This document shows positions 1 through 4,928 of a stretch of DNA of 14,344 nt, one piece after another. This DNA is from CAYFPO01 sp964345035 (GTDB lineage: Bacteria; Fidelibacterota; Marinisomatia; SCGC-AAA003-L08; GCA-002704045). The stretch is taken from the NCBI GenBank assembly GCA_964345035.1, contig CAYFPO010000036.1, forward strand, positions 1-14,344, in the 5' to 3' direction. A program made the translations under genes and the position numbers. The first letter of the stretch is position 1; each line of letters starts with the position of its first letter. A model generated the notes under the pieces. That model worked only from the letters and a program-made list of their open reading frames with translations. It did no database searches and was not told where the DNA came from.

Positions 1-38
1 GCCTGTCCGCCGAAGGAGGGCCTGTCCGCCGAAGGAGG
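1..38. repeat. Two tandem copies of a 19-bp direct repeat (left array)
   Basis: The 19-bp unit GCCTGTCCGCCGAAGGAGG occurs at 1-19 and again at 20-38, followed by a broken third start (GCCTGCCGGG, 39-48). The same unit occurs twice more at 1829-1866, in the same orientation, on the far side of the AbiE genes. Its core TCCGCC-GAA-GGAGGG is a slightly damaged version of the perfect stem seen at 1853-1867. The array starts at base 1, so it may continue to the left of the window. Confidence 0.9.
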
Positions 39-81
39 GCCTGCCGGGAAGCAGCGATACATTTTAATTTTATCCTGCTAT

Positions 82-106
82 ACATTAGTTCGTATTACCG
101 TAATGT
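82..106. promoter_or_regulatory. Nested inverted repeat upstream of abiE, possible operator
   Basis: ACATTA (82-87) and TAATGT (101-106) form a 6-bp inverted repeat. Inside it is a second dyad, ATTAC-C-GTAAT (94-104). A further short dyad, TTCCG (117-121) with CGGAA (131-135), follows. AbiEi antitoxins of other systems autorepress by binding inverted repeats upstream of their own gene, so this is a reasonable place for an operator. Inverted repeats this short are common by chance in AT-rich DNA, and I found no convincing -35/-10 pair beside it. Confidence 0.22.
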
Positions 107-215
107 TTGCCTACACTTCCGACAGAAAAACGGAAAAACACCCTAATATGTAATGGTATTATTATGCTTGCACAAAATCGCAGATAATGCGAACTTATAT
201 AGGCATAATAATATA

Positions 216-992
216 ATGATAAGCAATTTAGAATATATTCAAACACTAATAAATCAGGGTAGATGGTCATTTTCTTCGACGGAAATGAGTGAATACCTGG
301 GATTTTCTGCAAAGGATAGGATAAGAATTCTTCGTAAGAATGGACGAGTAATTACACCAGCTCGAGGATTTCATGTGATAGTACCGGAAGAATATCTTTA
401 TACAGCTCGGCTTCCAGTGGATAGATATATCGATGCAATGATGAAGCATTATTTCCGACCCTATTATGTGGGATTGTTAAGTGCTTCATATTATTATGGT
501 GCATCTCACCAAAGTCCACAATCGTTTCAAGTGATTACCAATATTGATAAGAGAAATATTACAATTGGGCGAAATCAGATATTATTCTATCGCAAGAGAA
601 ATATAATTGAAAATCTCATACAAAAGCGAAAGACTTCAACAGGCTATTTTAATATTTCTACACCTGAAGCCACATTATTTGATTTAGTAGAATTTCAAAA
701 GCAGATCGGCGGTTTAGAGCAGGTGGGGCTAATAGCTATCGAATTATCAGAAAAGTTAAATAGCACTGCTTTAATAGAAACAGCAAAGTTATATCAAACA
801 TCCATTTTTCAGCGAGTTGGTTATCTTTTAGAAATGATTGGACAAGAAAATTTATCCAAAAACCTCGCAAAACTTGTCAACCAGAGAAATCCTCAGTATT
901 CATTTTTAAATACAATAGAAAGTAAGGATAGAATTAATAAGAATAAGAGGTGGAAGTTGATTGTCAATGAAGAATTGGAATTTGATTTATGA
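216..992 (+). CDS. AbiEi-type antitoxin (type IV toxin-antitoxin / abortive infection)
   Basis: This is a predicted antitoxin that represses its operon and counteracts the AbiEii nucleotidyltransferase encoded next. With the start at 216 it has 258 residues: an N-terminal winged-helix-like segment (about residues 1-55, ISNLEYIQTL onwards, ending near the basic stretch RIRILRKNGR), then the AbiEi body with the characteristic stretch YYVGLLSASYYYGASHQSP and, further on, STPEATLFDLVEF. An in-frame ATG at 153 would add 21 residues unlike the family. I prefer 216, because the family-like helix begins there, although neither start has a strong ribosome binding site (only AGG at 201-203). The stop overlaps the next start by 4 bp (ATGA, 989-992), so the two are translationally coupled. 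Family assignment rests on sequence pattern and on the partner gene. The exact subfamily is uncertain. Confidence 0.85.
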   Translation: MISNLEYIQTLINQGRWSFSSTEMSEYLGFSAKDRIRILRKNGRVITPARGFHVIVPEEYLYTARLPVDRYIDAMMKHYFRPYYVGLLSASYYYGASHQSPQSFQVITNIDKRNITIGRNQILFYRKRNIIENLIQKRKTSTGYFNISTPEATLFDLVEFQKQIGGLEQVGLIAIELSEKLNSTALIETAKLYQTSIFQRVGYLLEMIGQENLSKNLAKLVNQRNPQYSFLNTIESKDRINKNKRWKLIVNEELEFDL

Positions 993-1774
993 TACCAAGG
1001 GCTTTTGTAACGGAGTGGCAACACACCGCACCTTGGGTAGCTGATGAGCAAATTGAACAGGATTTGATTTTATGCCGTATCCTTGTGGAGCTCTACCAAA
1101 ATGATTTTATTCGAGAGCATCTGGTATTTAGAGGTGGTACTGCTTTGAATAAATTATTTTATCCATCTCCGGTTAGGTATTCAGAGGATTTGGATTTTGT
1201 TCAAATATCCGCAGGTCCAATAAAAGAAATTGTGGAAACCATTCAATCGATCATAGATCCATGGCTTGGTAAAAGCAGTACAAATCCTCGTAAAGATGGA
1301 TTTAGAATCTATTATTCGTTTATACCAGAAAATGATCAGGAAGGGAAAAAACGGATTAAAATTGAGATAAATACTCGTGAGCATTTTAGTGTATTTCCGA
1401 TTAGAGAGATGAAATTTGGAGTTAAATCACAATGGTTTTCAGGTTATTGCACACTCAAAACTTATGAACTCTCCGAAATGCTTGGCACCAAAATGCGAGC
1501 ATTATATCAACGGAAAAAAGGTCGAGATTTATTTGACATTGATTGGTCATTAAAACATCATCAGCTCGATTATAAAGAAATTATTAAATCATTCCATAAA
1601 TATATGAATTTTGGCGGGCATTCAGTCTCTTCAGATTTGTATTTGGCAAATCTGGAGAATAAATTAAGATCCCCAGTTTTTCGTAATGATATTGTTAATT
1701 TTAAAAGAGCGGATGTTGAGTATGATATTCACATAGCATTTGAAAACGTAAAAAAATTAATTGAGTCGATTTAA
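989..1774 (+). CDS. AbiEii/AbiGii-type nucleotidyltransferase toxin
   Basis: The product (261 aa) is a predicted toxin of the DNA polymerase beta-like nucleotidyltransferase fold. Related AbiE and MenA-type toxins transfer nucleotides to RNA targets such as tRNA and stop growth, for example during phage infection. Visible motifs are FRGGTALNK (residues 47-55, the GG-T/S nucleotide-binding motif), RYSEDLDF (63-70, metal-binding acidic residues D67 and D69), the strand KIEIN (124-128), and the C-terminal motif K168-x-x-A-x-x-x-R-x-x-x-R-D180 followed by LFDID. All the catalytic signatures look intact, so the toxin is probably active. It begins inside the stop codon of the antitoxin gene (ATGA at 989-992), the usual arrangement. 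The whole pair lies between two copies of a direct-repeat array, suggesting an acquired cassette. Its RNA target cannot be read from the sequence. Confidence 0.9.
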   Translation: MIPRAFVTEWQHTAPWVADEQIEQDLILCRILVELYQNDFIREHLVFRGGTALNKLFYPSPVRYSEDLDFVQISAGPIKEIVETIQSIIDPWLGKSSTNPRKDGFRIYYSFIPENDQEGKKRIKIEINTREHFSVFPIREMKFGVKSQWFSGYCTLKTYELSEMLGTKMRALYQRKKGRDLFDIDWSLKHHQLDYKEIIKSFHKYMNFGGHSVSSDLYLANLENKLRSPVFRNDIVNFKRADVEYDIHIAFENVKKLIESI

Positions 1775-1791
1775 TTTGAAGCTTCTATTGC

Positions 1792-1825
1792 CCTGCCAGC
1801 CCTCACGAACAAATGCAATGGCAGG
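1792..1825. repeat. Hairpin just after the AbiEii gene
   Basis: CCTGCCA (1792-1798) and TGGCAGG (1819-1825) form a perfect 7-bp stem with a 20-base loop, starting 18 bases after the toxin stop codon. No T-tract follows, so it is not a classical intrinsic terminator. It sits immediately before the right-hand 19-bp repeat array and may be part of the same repeat element, or a mark of the cassette edge. Confidence 0.4.
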
Positions 1826-1828
1826 ACA

Positions 1829-1867
1829 GCCTGTCCGCCGAAGGAGGGCCTGTCCGCCGAAGGCGGA
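1829..1867. repeat. Two tandem copies of the 19-bp repeat with palindromic core (right array)
   Basis: Copy one (1829-1847) is identical to the units at 1-38. Copy two (1848-1866) differs by one base (GGCGG in place of GGAGG). That change gives a perfect hairpin, TCCGCC-GAA-GGCGGA, at 1853-1867. The array has the same orientation as the one at the left edge, so the AbiE pair is flanked by direct repeats about 1.8 kb apart. Short palindromic units repeated between genes resemble REP-type elements. I see no transposase nearby. Confidence 0.88.
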
Positions 1868-1955
1868 GATTTGTTGGATTTTAGGATGGTTGGATTGAAA
1901 GGAAAATTCGATAATCCTATAATCGGACGAATGCCAATTCAGACAGAGGAGAACA

Positions 1956-2056
1956 TTGTCAGAATCAAGATACCCAGGATTAAAGGATGAGCAGGATGAG
2001 TAAAATAAAAATGTATCCAGTAAATCTTGTAATCATGCAAATCCAGATTCAGACAA
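1956..2056. repeat. Approximately 100-bp imperfect inverted-repeat element
   Basis: The left arm begins TTGTCAGAATC (1956-1966). The right arm ends GATTCAGACAA (2046-2056), close to its reverse complement. Matching continues inwards with mismatches (CAGGATTAAAGGAT against ATCTTGTAATCATG) to an A-rich centre near 2001-2012. The whole could fold into one long hairpin of about 45 bp per arm. The pattern of repeated GGATTA/GGATGA words between TTGTC.GAATC ends resembles a repeat I have seen between genes in diverse environmental bacteria, but I cannot search to confirm this. An open frame runs through it and is discounted for that reason. Confidence 0.65.
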
Positions 2057-2106
2057 AAGAAGGTATGAACGAATACAAACAGTACAGGAAAAAGTTTTTT
2101 ATGGAG

Positions 2107-2275
2107 TCCGCCAACCGTGTTGGTGGAAGAGAGCATGGTCAGAATTTGGTATGTTTGATGTTGGAAATCGTTAAAACGATTTACGGCTTGCTGCTTAGTG
2201 CCTTATCCACCAGAATAAATACGGGTGTTAGGTGTTACTTAAAAACAGGTATTTCACCACAATTATTTATGGTGA
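2107..2275. repeat. Cluster of four small hairpins (REP-like remnants)
   Basis: Four dyads follow one another: TCCGCCAAC-CGT-GTTGGTGGA (2107-2127, 9 bp counting one G-U pair); AAATCGTT-AA-AACGATTT (2165-2182, a perfect 8-bp stem); a decayed CACC...GGTG pair (2208-2227); and TCACCA...TGGTGA (2254-2275). Together with 1868-1955, which only shows GTTGGATT twice (1873-1880, 1889-1896), and the element at 1956-2056, they fill the 545-base gap between the AbiEii gene and dut. I see no credible gene there. The spacing suggests the remains of a composite hairpin repeat rather than functional terminators. Confidence 0.55.
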
Positions 2276-2319
2276 TGAAATGATAAAAATTACTTAATTT
2301 AAATATAAAGAAAGAAACA

Positions 2320-2757
2320 ATGAAACTATACATCAACCCCATAAATCCCCTTGCGGAAGAATACTATACCAACCATGGGCATTTTCATCATGGAGATGCC
2401 GGACTGGACTTGTATGTGCTGGAAGATATGGTATTCCAACCGGGAGATACTCTCAAAATCAAATTCGGTATCACCTGTGAGCCGGATGATGGGAAGGCGT
2501 ATTATCTGTTTCCCAGATCCAGCATTTCCAAAACTCCATTGAGAATGGCAAACTCAATCGGACTTATTGACGGTGGTTACAGAGGTGAAATAATGGCAGT
2601 CTGCGATAACATTAAAAATGAGGTGTATCAGCTAAAAGCCGGCCAGCGTTTATTCCAACTGGTATCGGCGGACAGCTCACCAATTGAATATGAATTCAGA
2701 CAGGAACTAACCGCTACTTCCAGAGGTGACGGCGGGTTTGGGAGTACCGGAATTTAA
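2320..2757 (+). CDS. dut: dUTP diphosphatase (dUTPase)
   Basis: The enzyme hydrolyses dUTP to dUMP and pyrophosphate, keeping uracil out of DNA and supplying dUMP for thymidylate synthesis. The 145-residue length is normal for the homotrimeric family. All five motifs are visible: DAGLDLY (26-32), PRSSIS (65-70), GLIDGGYRGEI (81-91, with catalytic Asp84 and the Tyr that excludes ribose), GQRLFQLV (108-115), and the flexible C-terminal arm SRGDGGFGSTG (134-144). The link between motifs 2 and 3 reads KTPLRMANSI, a variant unlike the E. coli enzyme. The start ATG has only a weak purine-rich leader (AAAGAAAG). Upstream is repeat-rich DNA and I could not place a promoter. A small hairpin follows the stop. 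Confidence 0.95.
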   Translation: MKLYINPINPLAEEYYTNHGHFHHGDAGLDLYVLEDMVFQPGDTLKIKFGITCEPDDGKAYYLFPRSSISKTPLRMANSIGLIDGGYRGEIMAVCDNIKNEVYQLKAGQRLFQLVSADSSPIEYEFRQELTATSRGDGGFGSTGI

Positions 2758-2763
2758 TATAAG

Positions 2764-2780
2764 TCTGTCAATAAGACAGA
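2764..2780. terminator. Weak hairpin after dut
   Basis: TCTGTC (2764-2769) and GACAGA (2775-2780) form a 6-bp stem with a 5-base loop, 7 bases after the dut stop, followed by TATTTATATAAT. The stem is AT-rich and the T-run is broken, so termination would be weak. The following TATAAT may instead be part of the groES promoter. Confidence 0.3.
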
Positions 2781-2786
2781 TATTTA

Positions 2787-2792
2787 TATAAT
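2787..2792 (+). promoter_or_regulatory. Possible groESL -10 element
   Basis: A perfect TATAAT (2787-2792) lies 94 bases before the groES start. The hexamer 17 bases upstream (TCTGTC, 2764-2769) is a poor -35 and overlaps the dut hairpin. An alternative -35-like TTGAAC (2803-2808) has no good -10 at the right distance. The leader contains no complete CIRCE element (TTAGCACTC-N9-GAGTGCTAA); only TAGCAC (2811-2816) resembles half of one. HrcA control is therefore not supported by the sequence. Confidence 0.28.
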
Positions 2793-2886
2793 GGTATGAA
2801 TTTTGAACTATAGCACAACCGTGAAGGCAATAGTTGCAGATAATCAATTTTTTATTAACCAACATTCATAGAGGAGAAAATTACCT

Positions 2887-3171
2887 ATGAAAATCAAACC
2901 ACTTGAAGACAGGGTCGTAGTGAAACCCCATGATGCTGAGGAAGTTTCCAAGGGTGGTATCATTTTACCTGATACTGCAAAGGAAAAACCCCAACAGGGC
3001 GAGATAATGGCAACCGGTTCCGGGAAATCCAGCGACTCCGGGTCACTTATCAAACTAACCGTTAAAAAAGGTGATACCGTATTATATGGAAAATATTCGG
3101 GCACAGAAATTACTATTGACGGAAGTGAATATATGATAATGCGCGAAAGCGATATTTTAGCCGTATTATAA
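2887..3171 (+). CDS. groES: Co-chaperonin GroES (Hsp10)
   Basis: This cytoplasmic lid of the GroEL chaperonin forms a heptameric ring that caps the folding chamber and triggers substrate release into it. The 94-residue length is standard. It begins MKIKPLEDRVVVKP, and the mobile loop (about residues 16-32) contains the GroEL-binding tripeptide IIL at 25-27. The roof-loop region and the C-terminal strand pattern (EYMIMRESDILAVL) are also typical. The start is supported by GAGGAG (2871-2876), 10 bases before the ATG. groEL follows after 18 bases with its own ribosome binding site, so the two form the usual groESL operon. The gene shows no anomaly. Confidence 0.98.
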   Translation: MKIKPLEDRVVVKPHDAEEVSKGGIILPDTAKEKPQQGEIMATGSGKSSDSGSLIKLTVKKGDTVLYGKYSGTEITIDGSEYMIMRESDILAVL

Positions 3172-3189
3172 ATTAAAGGAGAAAAATAA

Positions 3190-4830
3190 ATGGCAAAATT
3201 AATAGAATACAATATGGAAGCAAGATCTACTCTGAAAGATGGAGTGGATAAACTTGCAAATGCCGTAAAAGTGACACTGGGTCCAAAGGGGCGGAATGTC
3301 ATACTTGAAAAGAAATTCGGCGCACCAACCATCACCAAAGACGGTGTTACAGTTGCTAAAGAAATTGAACTGGAAGATGCCACTGAAAATATGGGCGCAC
3401 AGATGGTTCGTGAGGTAGCATCTAAAACATCTGATGTTGCCGGTGACGGTACGACAACGGCTACGGTAATTGCTCAGTCAATCATCCACGAAGGACTGAA
3501 AAATGTTACTGCGGGTATCAATCCAATGGACCTGAAAAGAGGAATTGACAGTGCAGTGGGTCAGGTAACTGATTACCTGAAATCCATTAGTAGGGAAGTC
3601 AGCGGAAAAGAAGAAATATCTCAGGTGGGAACCATTTCTGCAAACAATGATAATTCAATTGGAGAGCTCATTGCGGATGCAATGGAAAAAGTTGGTAATG
3701 AGGGTGTGATTACAGTGGAAGAAGCTAAAACTGCTGATACATTTCTGGAAACTGTAGAAGGTATGCAGTTTGACAGAGGGTATCTCTCACCATACTTTGT
3801 TACCAATGCAGAGCAAATGGAAGTTCAGCTTGAAAATCCATACATTCTGATCCACGATAAAAAGATCAGCGCAATGAAGGATCTTCTTCCGATTCTGGAA
3901 AAAACCCAGCAGGCAGGCAAACCCCTCCTGATCATTGCTGAAGATGTTGAAGGTGAAGCATTGGCAACGTTGGTTGTGAATAAACTTCGCGGAACATTGA
4001 AAATTGCAGCAGTAAAAGCTCCCGGATTCGGGGACCGCAGAAAAGCAATGCTGCAGGATATTGCAGTGTTAACCGGCGGGACAGTAATCTCTGAAGAACA
4101 GGGATACAAAATGGAAAATGCTACCGTATCCTATCTCGGAACTGCAAGGACTGTAACCATCGACAAAGATAACACAACTATTGTTGAAGGTGCAGGAGAA
4201 AATGATCAGATACTCGCAAGAGTAAATGAGATCAAAGTGCAAATCGATAAATCCACATCTGATTATGATAAAGAAAAACTCCAGGAAAGACTGGCTAAGC
4301 TTTCAGGTGGTGTTGCAGTAATTAATATTGGTGCTGCTACAGAAGTGGAAATGAAAGAGAAAAAAGCCAGAGTAGAAGATGCTCTTCATGCCACAAGAGC
4401 AGCAGTCCAGGAAGGTATCGTTCCCGGCGGCGGTGTAGCATTGCTCAGAGCATCCAAAAATATCAAATTCAGTGAAAAAGATGGTGATATTTCGTTGGGT
4501 GCTGGTATTGTGAAAAAAGCACTGGAATCACCAATGCGTCAGATCATCCGTAATGCAGGTCTGGAATCAGCGGTTATCGTTGCTGATGTATCCGGAAACA
4601 AAAGCACTAACTATGGTTTTGATGCACAGAAAGAAGATTACTGTGATATGGTAAAAACCGGAATCATTGATCCTACACTGGTAACACGGACAGCTATAGA
4701 AAACGCTGCCAGTATTGCCGGATTGATGTTAACGACTGAAGCAGTAGTATATGAAAAGAAGGAACCCGAACCACCTGCACCACCAATGCCTCCGGGCGGT
4801 GATATGGGCGGAATGGGCGGAATGTATTAA
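3190..4830 (+). CDS. groEL: Chaperonin GroEL (Hsp60)
   Basis: This ATP-driven folding machine is a double heptameric ring that encloses non-native proteins with GroES. The 546-residue length is normal. Diagnostic segments are VTLGPKGRNV (28-37) and GDGTTTATV (from about 85), the ATP and metal site with Asp86 equivalent to E. coli Asp87. The apical-domain substrate region includes YLSPYFVTN (about 199-207), and KAPGFGDRRKAML follows at about 277-289. Near residue 398 is the catalytic Asp in VEDALHATRAAVQEG. The C-terminal tail carries the GGM repeats (GGDMGGMGGMY) preceded by a proline-rich stretch, EPEPPAPPMPP, which is less usual. AAAGGAG (3175-3181) is a strong ribosome binding site 8 bases before the ATG. 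The operon ends at the strong palindrome at 4861-4890. Confidence 0.99.
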   Translation: MAKLIEYNMEARSTLKDGVDKLANAVKVTLGPKGRNVILEKKFGAPTITKDGVTVAKEIELEDATENMGAQMVREVASKTSDVAGDGTTTATVIAQSIIHEGLKNVTAGINPMDLKRGIDSAVGQVTDYLKSISREVSGKEEISQVGTISANNDNSIGELIADAMEKVGNEGVITVEEAKTADTFLETVEGMQFDRGYLSPYFVTNAEQMEVQLENPYILIHDKKISAMKDLLPILEKTQQAGKPLLIIAEDVEGEALATLVVNKLRGTLKIAAVKAPGFGDRRKAMLQDIAVLTGGTVISEEQGYKMENATVSYLGTARTVTIDKDNTTIVEGAGENDQILARVNEIKVQIDKSTSDYDKEKLQERLAKLSGGVAVINIGAATEVEMKEKKARVEDALHATRAAVQEGIVPGGGVALLRASKNIKFSEKDGDISLGAGIVKKALESPMRQIIRNAGLESAVIVADVSGNKSTNYGFDAQKEDYCDMVKTGIIDPTLVTRTAIENAASIAGLMLTTEAVVYEKKEPEPPAPPMPPGGDMGGMGGMY

Positions 4831-4860
4831 TTCTCACCCTCCTTATTCTGAAATCCGTAA

Positions 4861-4890
4861 AAAAAGCCCCGGCAATTGCCGGGGCTTTTT
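4861..4890. terminator. Perfect 30-bp palindromic bidirectional terminator
   Basis: The sequence from A4861 to T4890 is its own reverse complement. Five A's, the arm GCCCCGGC, an AATT centre, the arm GCCGGGGC and five T's follow in order. Each strand therefore gives a very stable GC-rich stem followed by a U-run, preceded on the + strand by further A's. It sits 30 bases after the groEL stop and 38 bases after the end of the converging DUF1501 gene, and should terminate both operons by the intrinsic (Rho-independent) mechanism. Confidence 0.95.
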
Positions 4891-4928
4891 CGTAGAATGG
4901 AATAATCGCTGAGAGAGAATATTTCGAA

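Noticed and set aside
1..38. Short CRISPR array
   Set aside because: The 19-bp units abut without spacers, there are only two copies per site, and no cas genes are present.
153..215. Upstream ATG extending the AbiEi antitoxin by 21 residues
   Set aside because: The added residues do not resemble the family N-terminus and no ribosome binding site precedes the ATG. The helix-turn-helix-like region begins at the 216 start.
1987..2283. Open frame of 98 codons on the + strand
   Set aside because: It lies entirely inside the inverted-repeat element and the hairpin cluster, has no ribosome binding site, and its translation shows no domain-like pattern. Repeats explain the sequence better.
2809..2840. 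CIRCE operator before groES
   Set aside because: Only TAGCAC matches half of the consensus. The second arm GAGTGCTAA is absent at the required distance.
2844..3383. Minus-strand open frame of 179 codons opposite groES and groEL
   Set aside because: It is a shadow of well-supported genes on the + strand. Its Ser- and Phe-rich composition is what antisense reading of groESL gives.
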